This document shows, in pieces, positions 36,786 to 45,881 of a DNA stretch of 64,000 nucleotides. The DNA comes from Chryseobacterium koreense CCUG 49689. GTDB lineage: Bacteria > Bacteroidota > Bacteroidia > Flavobacteriales > Weeksellaceae. The stretch lies in assembly GCF_001045435.1 (NCBI RefSeq), contig NZ_LFNG01000001.1, positions 62,001 through 126,000 of the forward strand, in the 5' to 3' direction. The notes under the pieces are model-generated. The model searched no databases. It worked only from the letters and a program-made list of their open reading frames with translations, and was not told the origin of the DNA. Each line of letters begins with the position of its first letter. The first letter of the stretch is position 1. The position numbers and the translations under genes are program-made.

Positions 36786-37322
36786 TTACCAACCTTTCTC
36801 CTTTTTCAGATTTTCAATATGTGCATAGTGGTGGTCGCAATGCCACGCATAAAAAGCCAGACTTTCTCGCAATGTGATTTTCCGATTTTGTTCGGGATGA
36901 AAAAAAGTGCTTTCAAACTCTTTATTGGTCAACGATTTCAGTTCGTAAACCCAACGTTTATGAAGACCTTTCAGCAGTTGTAAAGCGGGTTTAATGTCAA
37001 TAGTGAAGCTGTCTTGCAGTTCTGCCCATTTCGCTTCGTCATAAGTTTTGATGGTCGGATTGTCTTCCGTCAATGCGAGTTTGAAGCGAATGTAGCTGTG
37101 CATGTGGCTGTCTGCAAGATGATTCACCAGTTGGCGCACTCTCCAACCGCCTTTCCGGTATTGGGTATCCAACTGTTCATCTGTCCAGTCTCCGATCAGC
37201 AATTTTAGCTTTCCGGGGAAATCCTTTAGCACTTTCAGGTATTGATCGATTTGGATGTCTGAGATCCTTTCGGGTGCGGCGAATTTTCCGATGGGATATT
37301 TCTTTTGTTCAAGGTTGTCCAT
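36786..37322 (-). CDS. yfiT: YfiT-like bacillithiol transferase (DinB superfamily)
   Basis: A 178-residue four-helix-bundle metalloprotein. The start KYPIGKFAAPE, then VRQLVNHLADSHMHSYIRFKLALTEDNPTIKTYDEAKWAELQDS (split here only by family numbering) and YAWHCDHHYAHI near the end are hallmarks of YfiT. The metal ligands are probably H68, H161 and H165. Family members transfer bacillithiol to electrophiles such as antibiotics and toxins. It is the first gene of the yfiT-ytxJ-crp operon, with a perfect -7 box about 80 bases upstream. Confidence 0.9.
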   Translation of the reverse strand: MDNLEQKKYPIGKFAAPERISDIQIDQYLKVLKDFPGKLKLLIGDWTDEQLDTQYRKGGWRVRQLVNHLADSHMHSYIRFKLALTEDNPTIKTYDEAKWAELQDSFTIDIKPALQLLKGLHKRWVYELKSLTNKEFESTFFHPEQNRKITLRESLAFYAWHCDHHYAHIENLKKEKGW

Positions 37323-37401
37323 TAGATCTTTATGTTTGTTGACTTTTTGTCCAAATTCTTAGCTTGGCTGCAGTTTTGCGTTTTAGTTTCAGTAAATTTA
37401 C

Positions 37402-37409
37402 CAAAAATA
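37402..37409 (-). promoter_or_regulatory. -7 promoter box of the yfiT operon
   Basis: TATTTTTG on the minus strand matches TAnnTTTG. It is about 80 bases from the start codon, leaving a longer leader than most genes here. Confidence 0.4.
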
Positions 37410-37446
37410 AAGTTGAAACCATTCACGGTTAAAAAAATTTAATACA

Positions 37447-38052
37447 ATGAAAAAAGCCCTGATTATCGTCGATGTGCAAAACGATTTCTGCGAAGGTGGC
37501 ACACTTGCCGTTCCCAATGCAAATGAAATAATTCCCTATATCAATCTTCTGATGGAAGAAAACCAGTATGACCAAATTGTACTCACCCAGGATTGGCATC
37601 CGGCGAACCATAAAAGTTTTGCTTCCAACAACGGTAAAAAAGTGGGCGAAACTATTATTCTCAATGGTTTGCCGCAGTATATGTGGCCGGATCACTGTAT
37701 TCAGGGAACTTTCGGGGCAGAATTTCACAAAGATCTGAACCGCGAGAAAGTAACGCACATCGTGCAAAAAGGGAAAAACCCCGATGTGGACAGCTACAGC
37801 GGATTTCAGGATAATAACCAGTTTGTGAAAACCGGGCTTGATGATTTCTTAAGATACCACGACATCCAATTGGTTGAAATTGTGGGTTTGGCTCTGGATT
37901 ACTGTGTGAAATACACCTGTCTGGATGCCGCAAAATTGGGTTATGTTACCTGCCTCCATTTCAACGGAACCCGCGCTGTAAACGTGAAACCGGAAAATGC
38001 TAAGGATGCAATTTTTGAAATGCTGCAGAATACGGTGACGATTTTAGGATAA
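37447..38052 (+). CDS. pncA: Nicotinamidase
   Basis: A 201-residue cytosolic amidohydrolase that converts nicotinamide to nicotinate in NAD salvage. The catalytic triad is D9 (IIVDVQNDF), K108 (VQKGK) and C153 (ALDYCVKYT), and the metal site is D49 and H51 (TQDWHPANH) with a further His. WPDHCIQGTFGAEF and GTRAVNVKP are typical of the bifunctional nicotinamidase/pyrazinamidase family. A terminator lies immediately downstream, overlapping the 5' end of the longest frame of the next gene. Confidence 0.95.
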   Translation: MKKALIIVDVQNDFCEGGTLAVPNANEIIPYINLLMEENQYDQIVLTQDWHPANHKSFASNNGKKVGETIILNGLPQYMWPDHCIQGTFGAEFHKDLNREKVTHIVQKGKNPDVDSYSGFQDNNQFVKTGLDDFLRYHDIQLVEIVGLALDYCVKYTCLDAAKLGYVTCLHFNGTRAVNVKPENAKDAIFEMLQNTVTILG

Positions 38053-38073
38053 ATAACTTTTGATGATCCTTTC

Positions 38074-38106
38074 AAAACTTCTCAAAAAATTGGGAAGTTT
38101 TTTCAT
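38074..38106 (+). terminator. Rho-independent terminator of pncA
   Basis: AAAACTTC and GAAGTTTT form a stem around a 12-base A/T-rich loop, followed by more T residues. It occupies bases that the longest reading frame of the S41 peptidase gene would use as codons, arguing against that upstream start. Confidence 0.75.
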
Positions 38107-38140
38107 TTTAAAATCTTTAATTTTAGCAAAATTTTTCCTT

Positions 38141-39697
38141 TTGAAGAAAGTCATCTTACTTGTGGTCCTCTCCTTTCTCACTTCTTGTGTTTCTGTGAAA
38201 AAGCACAATGAAAGGCGGGAAAAACCAATTCCTGCTGAAAAATTGCGAAATGATGTGGATTTTACCTACCATCAATTGCAGCGACTTCATCCAGCACTAT
38301 ATTGGTACATATCCAAAGATTCCCTTGATCACAAATTTGACAGTGTAAAGACAAACATTAATAGTCCTTTAAAACCCAACGAGTTTTTCCAAAAATTAGC
38401 ACCGGTTATTGCCAAAGTGAAAGAAGGTCACCTTCGGCTTTATCCCATGGAAAAGCGATTGACCAAAAAGGAAATTAAATTCTTGAAACACCAAAAAGGC
38501 TTACTGAGCAGGTTTAATTTCGTGGTTGACCATGACCGGATTTTTGTTTTGGACAATGCCGAAAAAATCGCCAATATGGATGTGGGAACCGAAATCCTGA
38601 AAATAAAGGATATTCCGGTGAAGCAACTTTTGGAAAAATATAAACCCTTCGTGAACAGCGATGGATTAAACAATACTTTCCAGAAATATTCAATGTCCAG
38701 AAGATGGCCCGCTTTTTTTACCGCGGAATATGGCATTTTGGATTCGGTGAAATTAGAAACGAAACTGAATAATCAAATCAAGACTTTTTATCTTCATCGC
38801 GAAAAAATGACGAAGGAAGAAAAGAAAAAAGAAGAACAGGAAAATAAGAAATTGACCAAAAGCGAAACCGGAAAAACCAAGGATTATAATATCATCACCA
38901 AAAGCTTTAACCGGGATTTGCAGTTCCCCACGAAAGATTCCACGGTTGCCTACATGAAAATCAAAACTTTTTCCGGAACCTACTCCCGAAGGTTTTACAA
39001 GCAAAGTTTCGCCAAACTCAGGAAATCTCCGGCAAAATATCTGGTTTTGGATATCCGCGATAATTTGGGAGGCTCACTTTATGAAATTAATAACCTGTAT
39101 TCCTATTTGGTTTCCGAAAAGTTCCAGTTCATTGAAGATATTCAAGTGACGTCGCGTTCATCAATGTTCCATGCTGATTATTTATCGGAATTTTCCACCA
39201 TTACCAAACCGCTTGCTGTAATTGGATATCCGCTTTATGCGATGGTAACAATGCTTTCTGTGAAACAAAAAGATGATCAGTTCTATTTAAAAAATAATGG
39301 AATCTTCGGCATTAAGAATCCAAAAAAGAACCATTTTGACGGCAAAATATTTGTTTTGATTAATGGCAGCAGTTTTTCGGCATCATCTATTATTTCTTCC
39401 AAATTAAAAGGCGACCAACGTGCATTTTTGGTGGGTGAAGAAACTGGCGGTGCAAATGATGGAACCGTAGCCGGAAGGTATTCTACCCAAAAACTGAAAA
39501 ATTCAAGACTCACTCTCCCAATCGGTTTAATGCTGATTCAGCCAAGCATCAAATTCACCAACACCAAAAAAGGTGTGATTCCCGATAAAGAAATCGTACC
39601 GACTTTGGCGGAAATCCTTCAAAAGAAAGATGTTCAGTTGGATTGGGTAATGCAGGAAATTAAGAAAGAACAATCCGAAAAGTCTGACCAGGACTAA
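38141..39697 (+). CDS. S41 family peptidase, predicted lipoprotein
   Basis: A C-terminal processing peptidase-like protein of 518 residues if it starts at TTG 38141. That start gives a textbook lipoprotein signal, MKKVILLVVLSFLTSC, and places the start after the pncA terminator and a TAATTTTAG promoter-like box (near 38118). The ATG at 38060 adds 27 residues read through the terminator. The protease domain covers about the last 250 residues, with LVLDIRDNLGGS, the nucleophile Ser in INGSSFSASSIISS and GEETGGANDG. A KKKEEQENKKL charged insert precedes it. It is probably anchored in the periplasm or outer membrane; the substrate is unknown. Its 3' end overlaps the convergent nitroreductase gene by four bases. 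Confidence 0.85.
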   Translation: MKKVILLVVLSFLTSCVSVKKHNERREKPIPAEKLRNDVDFTYHQLQRLHPALYWYISKDSLDHKFDSVKTNINSPLKPNEFFQKLAPVIAKVKEGHLRLYPMEKRLTKKEIKFLKHQKGLLSRFNFVVDHDRIFVLDNAEKIANMDVGTEILKIKDIPVKQLLEKYKPFVNSDGLNNTFQKYSMSRRWPAFFTAEYGILDSVKLETKLNNQIKTFYLHREKMTKEEKKKEEQENKKLTKSETGKTKDYNIITKSFNRDLQFPTKDSTVAYMKIKTFSGTYSRRFYKQSFAKLRKSPAKYLVLDIRDNLGGSLYEINNLYSYLVSEKFQFIEDIQVTSRSSMFHADYLSEFSTITKPLAVIGYPLYAMVTMLSVKQKDDQFYLKNNGIFGIKNPKKNHFDGKIFVLINGSSFSASSIISSKLKGDQRAFLVGEETGGANDGTVAGRYSTQKLKNSRLTLPIGLMLIQPSIKFTNTKKGVIPDKEIVPTLAEILQKKDVQLDWVMQEIKKEQSEKSDQD

Positions 39698-40419
39698 ATG
39701 TTTCGGTAAACCTCTTCAAAAGGCAACCGCATTCTGTCACCCCAAACTCCTTTCTCCAGACGAATTCCGCATGAAACCACCATGTTGATTTCCGCTCCCA
39801 TAGGAAGATTTAGCACCCGTTTAAGCCTCCTGCTGTCGAAACCTTCCATCGGACAGGTGTCGTAACCTTTTTCAGACATGGCAAGCATAAAAGTCTGCGC
39901 AGCCAAAGCACAGGTTTTGTGGACCACGACTCTGGAGTCATTTTCGGAAACTTCCAGAACCATCGGCCGGAAAATACTCAGCACATTTGCCAAGATTTTT
40001 CTTAGAAATCCCGCTATTCCAAAAAACCTTGTATAGAGAAACGGCATCACTTTTCCGTAATAAAGTTTCCACCGTTTGGAACGCTTCTCCTGCTTTTCAT
40101 TTGGACTATTTTTCAGCACGTTTTGTACTTCCAACTCCATCATTTTCTTGGCGTGTTTTCTGTGCAAATCCTGCCTTGTCACGAAGACCACCATTTGCTT
40201 GGCGGTAGTTGCCGATTCCTGATCAAGACAGGCGTGAGCTATTTCTTTCAAGGTTGCTTTATCCGTGATGTGGTAGAATTCCCACAACTGCATGTTAGAA
40301 GAATTTGGCGATAAAGTTGCCAACTGAATACATGATTTCACCAATTCTGGATCGATTTCTTTGGATGCATCATAATGCCGAACCGAGCGGCGATGTAGCA
40401 GGATTTGTTCTAAAGACAT
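39694..40419 (-). CDS. Nitroreductase family protein
   Basis: A 241-residue flavin (FMN) enzyme that reduces nitro compounds or other electron acceptors with NAD(P)H. The N-terminal motif HRRSVRHYD binds the FMN phosphate, LSPNSSNMQLWEFY is the flavin-contact loop, and VHKTCALAAQTFMLAMSEKGYDTCPMEGFD near residues 165-195 is the second conserved segment. A longer Lys/Arg-rich insertion (about 95-145) distinguishes it from minimal members. Its stop codon overlaps that of the convergent S41 peptidase gene. The substrate is not predictable. Confidence 0.88.
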   Translation of the reverse strand: MSLEQILLHRRSVRHYDASKEIDPELVKSCIQLATLSPNSSNMQLWEFYHITDKATLKEIAHACLDQESATTAKQMVVFVTRQDLHRKHAKKMMELEVQNVLKNSPNEKQEKRSKRWKLYYGKVMPFLYTRFFGIAGFLRKILANVLSIFRPMVLEVSENDSRVVVHKTCALAAQTFMLAMSEKGYDTCPMEGFDSRRLKRVLNLPMGAEINMVVSCGIRLEKGVWGDRMRLPFEEVYRNI

Positions 40420-40704
40420 AGGCTTTTTTAGAAATGACGAACAGAATTGGATTTTACTTTAATTTAATTTCTACAACCTCGTTTCGGTGTTATCCGGAAT
40501 AATGCAGGACTGCTTTAGTGGGAATGATTTCAAATTCTGCCATCATAAACGGAAACGAATTGACTGATGAAATTTTAAAAAAGCGCATAGGTAAACACAT
40601 TCAAGCTCTCAAAATCTTCTCCATTTTCTTCCCTTTTGTCAATTCATCAACCAGTTTATCGAGATTGCGAATCGGTAATGGAGGAATAAAAAGTTAAATT
40701 AATT
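40420..40704. other. Non-coding gap, possible gene remnant
   Basis: About 285 bases without a supported gene. A plus-strand frame of 56 codons (ATG 40524) and minus-strand fragments such as MAEFEIIPTKAVLHYSG and PPLPIRNLDKLVDELTKGK, broken by stops, look slightly protein-like but match no family I can name. Confidence 0.35.
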
Positions 40705-43620
40705 TCATCTGTTTTTAACCAATAACCATCCTTTAAGTAAAGCAAAATTCGGGATTTCAATAAGATACCAGTATGTTCCTGTAGGTAATTTGATTTCAAT
40801 ATTTGCCAGATTTTTCCCATCATTTATGGTTAATTCTTTTACTAAATTTCCATATTGACTAAATAGTTTCACTTTGATGGTTCCTGAATAAAAACTTAAT
40901 GTACTTAAATCCCAAAAATCATTTATTCCATCACCATTTGGAGTTATCACATTCGGAATGAAGGGGATATGAATTGTTTTCGAGGCAACACAACCTGCCT
41001 TGCTCTTTTCCCTTACAAAAATAGTGTATGTAGCCCCCTTTGAATAAGGAAATTGATTTTCATTTTGCCATGTAATACCATCTAAAGAATATTCAAAGGG
41101 AGCATTTCCTGAAGTTACATGCACTACTAAATTGTTGGAAATTATTTCAATATTAAATTCCGGCAAATCTGCTTCTTTAACTAAAACACATTGCACAGAC
41201 GAACAACCCTCAGTGGAGGTAATTTTGACGCAATATTCGCCAGGAGTATTAACTTTTATTTTTTGGGTAGTTTCATTTGTAGGTGACCATTCATAAGCAG
41301 AAAAACCTGCGCCTGCATCCAATTCTAATAAAGTTCCATTGCAAACATAATAAGGACCTTCGCCCAAAGTCTCTGAATATACATTTTCTCTAACATACAA
41401 ATCCAATGTTGCATATACCGTACATTTGTTGGGAACGGAAATTCTGGCAAATATTATATCATGATTGGGAACTTCATTGGGATAAGAACTTGTATTAATA
41501 ATTGAGTTCTGATTCTTTTCTGCATCTTGCAAAGTTTCAAAAAAAGTTACAGATGCATTGGTTTCCGGCGTTAATGATGCTTTAGTTGATAATAAATCAA
41601 AACTTCCAATTCCTGTTCCAGTGATATTACAACTGAAAACATCCAAATTTTGAGTGTATTGTGGCTTTGATAATACAGATACTTGTTGTGAATAAGTATT
41701 TGGAGCGATACAGTCTACTAAAGATCCAGGATAATGATAAGTAATTGTGTACACCCCATTTTGGCTGTTTGCAACATCTATCATTCCTGTTGTTGTATTA
41801 ATAGATAAATTCGGGCTCGAAGAAGAAAATGTTCCCCCCAATTGAAAACCAGTAGGTAAGTTAGGCAAAACAGACACCACATCATTGCAAATTGTGTTTG
41901 GAAAGCTAAAATTAAGTACAGGATTGGTGTAGGCCTTTATTTCAATAAATGCACCATAATCAACAATACCGCATGTTGGATTTACATATTTATTATAATT
42001 TACTATGTAATTTCCTGGCGATGACTGAGCCAAATTAATCACTCCCGTTACTGGATTTATTACTAACCCGGGCGTTGATGAAAAAATACCGCCTGGAGAA
42101 AAATTCACTGGTAATTGCGGTGATAAAAAATTATATTTTTTAATACAAACAGGAGATTCGTAACTAAAGCTAAGATTTATATTTGATGGTAAGGTATTAA
42201 CTAATTTTACATCATCAAAAACAGAACAAATACCGTTTGAAACAGTCCAGCGTAAGGTTGCTGTTTGAGAATTTAAGACAAAAATTTGTTTTGGATCCGA
42301 TGAAACATTGGGCGAAACATTCCCGGAGATAATCTTCCAAAATCCATTTTCTCCTGATGCGGGTACATTGGCATTCATTTGAAATATATTTGAACATTTC
42401 GTTTGATCCGGACCTGCATTGGCAATAGGTTTCGGAACTACTTCTACCAGAACATCTTTAGTTTTAGAACATGCACCGGTAGATGATACTTTATATACTG
42501 TGGTTTCAGTAGGTGAAGCTACAACATGACTCCCCGTTGAAGTATTTAATCCTGTAGATGGGCTCCAAATAAATGGACCACACCCTTCTATCACATTTAA
42601 ATCTACAGAATCTCCTGCACATATTTTTGCTGTTGGAGGATCTACAACAATTTCCTTTGTATTAATTCCTGATGTTTGCTCAATTGCATACTCAAAATAG
42701 CATTTATTATTAATTCCTTCAAGTTTTATGGTATACAATTGGCATTCTTCCAAAATATCATTTAGCTTAAGTTCATAATAGTTGGTATCTGGCAAAGTAT
42801 TTAAATTGTAGGTTAAAACATATGATACCAATGGTGGAGATCCCGAAGTGATACAATCAGATTTATAAAAACTGACATAAAGCTCGATAGGTAAATAACC
42901 GCCTATGTCTCTATCTGGTCCTCCATTTCTTATCCAAACTCTAAAAGAAGCATTTTTTCCCGATGCTTTGAATTTTAAATAACCTTTTTGAGGATTAGCA
43001 GCAGGCATGCCATATGCATTATTATAAACTCCACAAAATGATTTCCCATAATCACAAAAAGCTTCAGTTGTACATGTGGTCGGCATATTAAAAGTACAAT
43101 CTGGATATGGCGGAACGGGAGGTGTGATGACCGGGTTGTCTCCAAATGTTAAAGTCCAATTGATCAAATTTCCAGATAATGATGTTGAATTGTTCCAAAT
43201 TATTAAAGACCATTTTCCATCTCCAGGTTGATTATTATTTAAGATTCCTAACGAACTTTCCGGTAAAAAATTTCCTGTGAATGGAGCTTCTCCTAAAACA
43301 ATTGTGTTTGTTGATACCCCATCAAAACATGTTCCTATATAATCTGAACCTTGTCCACCATTATTATCGCTTAGAAGAATCATGGAACCGAAAGGGGAAC
43401 GTAAAACTAACTTTAAATTCTCATCATGTGGAAAATTTATGTTAACACAAACTTTTTCTAAGCCGTGATTGGAGTTCAAATTTCCAACTCCGCTAACAGT
43501 AATATCAAAAATTGTATAATCATTTTTAGCAATAATGCCTCCTGCACTACTGAATGTCTGTGCAGTACATAAATTAAAAACAATCGTTAATAATAGTATA
43601 ATATATTTTTTATTAAACAT
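40705..43620 (-). CDS. Large surface protein with P-domain and T9SS type B sorting domain
   Basis: A 971-residue exported protein. A signal peptide (MFNKKYIILLLTIVFNLCTAQ) leads to a proprotein-convertase P-domain (about 40-170; LEKVCVNINFPHDENLKLVLRSP, ending LSGNLINWTLTFGDNP). The middle has PKD/Ig-like repeats (GDSVDLNVIEGCGPFIWSPSTGL and similar). The C-terminal 85 residues are the gliding-motility-associated type B domain: PNVITPNGDGINDFWD and LPTGTYWYLIE. The sequence is richer in A and T than its neighbours, as is common for adhesin-like genes. It probably acts at the cell surface, in adhesion or gliding; no enzyme site is seen. ATG 43620 was chosen over an upstream TTG. Confidence 0.9.
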   Translation of the reverse strand: MFNKKYIILLLTIVFNLCTAQTFSSAGGIIAKNDYTIFDITVSGVGNLNSNHGLEKVCVNINFPHDENLKLVLRSPFGSMILLSDNNGGQGSDYIGTCFDGVSTNTIVLGEAPFTGNFLPESSLGILNNNQPGDGKWSLIIWNNSTSLSGNLINWTLTFGDNPVITPPVPPYPDCTFNMPTTCTTEAFCDYGKSFCGVYNNAYGMPAANPQKGYLKFKASGKNASFRVWIRNGGPDRDIGGYLPIELYVSFYKSDCITSGSPPLVSYVLTYNLNTLPDTNYYELKLNDILEECQLYTIKLEGINNKCYFEYAIEQTSGINTKEIVVDPPTAKICAGDSVDLNVIEGCGPFIWSPSTGLNTSTGSHVVASPTETTVYKVSSTGACSKTKDVLVEVVPKPIANAGPDQTKCSNIFQMNANVPASGENGFWKIISGNVSPNVSSDPKQIFVLNSQTATLRWTVSNGICSVFDDVKLVNTLPSNINLSFSYESPVCIKKYNFLSPQLPVNFSPGGIFSSTPGLVINPVTGVINLAQSSPGNYIVNYNKYVNPTCGIVDYGAFIEIKAYTNPVLNFSFPNTICNDVVSVLPNLPTGFQLGGTFSSSSPNLSINTTTGMIDVANSQNGVYTITYHYPGSLVDCIAPNTYSQQVSVLSKPQYTQNLDVFSCNITGTGIGSFDLLSTKASLTPETNASVTFFETLQDAEKNQNSIINTSSYPNEVPNHDIIFARISVPNKCTVYATLDLYVRENVYSETLGEGPYYVCNGTLLELDAGAGFSAYEWSPTNETTQKIKVNTPGEYCVKITSTEGCSSVQCVLVKEADLPEFNIEIISNNLVVHVTSGNAPFEYSLDGITWQNENQFPYSKGATYTIFVREKSKAGCVASKTIHIPFIPNVITPNGDGINDFWDLSTLSFYSGTIKVKLFSQYGNLVKELTINDGKNLANIEIKLPTGTYWYLIEIPNFALLKGWLLVKNR

Positions 43621-43754
43621 GTGCAACAAATAGATTAATCTTTATCAAAGTAAAGAATTTTGGATGGTTTATAATCGGATTACTGCCACAAGTTCAACAG
43701 ATTGTTTCGTCTTTCTTCCCCTCAATGACATTCATTATTCTTCCTATCGATGGC

Positions 43755-45740
43755 TCAAAACAAACCCTCGTCTACCAAATTCGGCAGCGTCACTTTCAAA
43801 TTTGGTTCCGCTTCCATCGCCCGCTTTATCGCGAAAATCGCACCTTCATTTCTCGCCCAGCTTCTTCTGGAAATTCCATTGTTCACATCCCAAAACAGCA
43901 TTGATTTTAGTCTTCGGTCTGCATCTTCACTACCATCCAGCAACATTCCGAAACCGCCATTGATCACTTCTCCCCATCCGACTCCACCTCCATTGTGGAT
44001 GGAAACCCAAGTTGCACCCCGGAAACTGTCACCAATCACATTGTGAATCGCCATATCGGCAGTAAATCTGGAACCGTCATAAATATTGGAAGTTTCGCGG
44101 TAAGGCGAATCTGTTCCCGAAACATCATGATGGTCTCGACCCAAAACAACAGGACCGATTTCGCCTTTTTTGATTGCCATGTTGAATGCTTCCGCTATTT
44201 TCATTCGTCCTTCCGCATCTGCGTAAAGAATTCTTGCCTGACTTCCAACGACCAGTTTGTTTTCCTGCGCTCCTTTGATCCATTGAATGTTATCTGCCAT
44301 TTGCTGCTGAATTTCAGCAGGTGAATTTTTCTTCATTTCCTCCAAAATTTCACAGGCGATATCGTCGGTTTTCTTCAAATCCTCGGGTTTTCCGCTTGTG
44401 CAAACCCATCTGAATGGGCCAAATCCGTAATCAAAACACATAGGACCCATAATGTCCTGAACATAACTTGGATATTTGAATTCTCTGCCTAAAGTCGGAT
44501 TTTCCGCCATCACATCCGCTCCTGCTCTACTCGCTTCAAGTAAGAATGCATTTCCGTAATCGAAAAAATAAGTTCCTTTTGCGGTATGTCTGTTAATTGC
44601 AGCGGCGTGTTTTCTTAAGCTTTCCTGAACTTTCTCCTTAAATAATTCCGGATTTTCAGCCATCATTTTATTGGATTCTTCGAAAGACTGTCCAACCGGA
44701 TAATATCCTCCTGCCCATGGATTGTGCAGCGAGGTCTGGTCTGAACCGATATCGATTTTCAGGTTTTCCTCGGCAAACTTTTCCCAAACTTCTACCACGT
44801 TTCCAAGAAAAGCCAGAGAAACCGTCTCGTTATTTTCTTTTGCTTTTTTTACTCTTTCAAACAGTTGATCCAGATTTTCGTGAATTTCATCAATCCATTT
44901 TTGCTCATGCCGAATTTTGGCGATTTTTGGATTTACTTCGGCACAAACCGTTATGCAGCCGGCAATATTTCCAGCTTTTGGTTGCGCACCAGACATTCCT
45001 CCTAAACCGGAAGTGACAAACAAGCCGCCTTTAGGATTTTTATTAATTTTTCGGAAGGCATTCAAGACCGTAATCGTGGTTCCGTGCACAATTCCTTGCG
45101 GCCCGATGTACATATAACTTCCGGCAGTCATCTGACCATACTGAGAAACTCCTAACGCATTGAATTTTTCCCAATCATCTGGTTTAGAGTAATTTGGAAT
45201 AACCATTCCGTTTGTTACCACAACTCTCGGTGCATCTTTATGGCTTGGAAATAATCCCATCGGATGTCCGGAATACATCACCAAAGTCTGTTCATCATGC
45301 ATCTCAGACAAATATTTCATCGTCAAAAGATACTGTGCCCAATTTTGGAAAACCGCGCCATTTCCGCCGTAAGTAATCAGTTCGTGTGGATGTTGAGCAA
45401 CAGCATAATCCAAATTGTTCTGAATCATGAGCATAATTGCTTTGGCCTGTTCGGATTTTCCCGGATAATCTGAAATTGGCCTCGCTTTCATCTCGTAATC
45501 CGGTCGGAAACGATACATATAAATCCTTCCATAATCTTCAAGTTCCTTTTTAAACTCGGGTAAAAGTTCGGCATGAAATTTTGGTTCAAAATATCGCAAA
45601 GCGTTTTTCAAAGCAAGTTTTTTCTCCTGATCATTCAGGATTTCCTTCCGTTTTGGAGCGTGATTGATTTGGGTTTCGTAAGGTTTTGGTTGCGGAAGCT
45701 CTGCAGGAATTCCTTGTTGGATTTGTTCTTGGAAAGTCAT
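43755..45740 (-). CDS. hutU: Urocanate hydratase
   Basis: A 661-residue NAD+-dependent enzyme that adds water to urocanate in histidine breakdown. This is the longer form found in Bacteroidota and eukaryotes rather than the 550-residue proteobacterial form. It shows ITYGGNGAVFQNWAQY and TSGLGGMSGAQPKAGN (NAD binding), FDYGNAFLLEASRAGAD, and GPVVLGRDHHDVSGTDSPYRET with the conserved Asp-His pair near the end. The other histidine catabolic genes (hutH, hutI, hutG) are not in the window. It is a single gene, preceded by a TATCTTTA near-match to the -7 box. Confidence 0.96.
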   Translation of the reverse strand: MTFQEQIQQGIPAELPQPKPYETQINHAPKRKEILNDQEKKLALKNALRYFEPKFHAELLPEFKKELEDYGRIYMYRFRPDYEMKARPISDYPGKSEQAKAIMLMIQNNLDYAVAQHPHELITYGGNGAVFQNWAQYLLTMKYLSEMHDEQTLVMYSGHPMGLFPSHKDAPRVVVTNGMVIPNYSKPDDWEKFNALGVSQYGQMTAGSYMYIGPQGIVHGTTITVLNAFRKINKNPKGGLFVTSGLGGMSGAQPKAGNIAGCITVCAEVNPKIAKIRHEQKWIDEIHENLDQLFERVKKAKENNETVSLAFLGNVVEVWEKFAEENLKIDIGSDQTSLHNPWAGGYYPVGQSFEESNKMMAENPELFKEKVQESLRKHAAAINRHTAKGTYFFDYGNAFLLEASRAGADVMAENPTLGREFKYPSYVQDIMGPMCFDYGFGPFRWVCTSGKPEDLKKTDDIACEILEEMKKNSPAEIQQQMADNIQWIKGAQENKLVVGSQARILYADAEGRMKIAEAFNMAIKKGEIGPVVLGRDHHDVSGTDSPYRETSNIYDGSRFTADMAIHNVIGDSFRGATWVSIHNGGGVGWGEVINGGFGMLLDGSEDADRRLKSMLFWDVNNGISRRSWARNEGAIFAIKRAMEAEPNLKVTLPNLVDEGLF

Positions 45741-45859
45741 TTGGGTTAAAAATTCAAAGTTTAATGTTCAAAATAATTTTGAAGCTTTAAAGATATTCAA
45801 TTTAAAAAATATGAAACAAATGAACTTGAGAAAAGCAGAAATTTATGAAGATTTATTAT

Positions 45860-45867
45860 TAAATTTG
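45860..45867 (+). promoter_or_regulatory. -7 promoter box of ftsK
   Basis: TAAATTTG matches TAnnTTTG, 14 bases before the ftsK start codon. No -33 box was assigned. Confidence 0.45.
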
Positions 45868-45881
45868 TCCTCATTGATATT

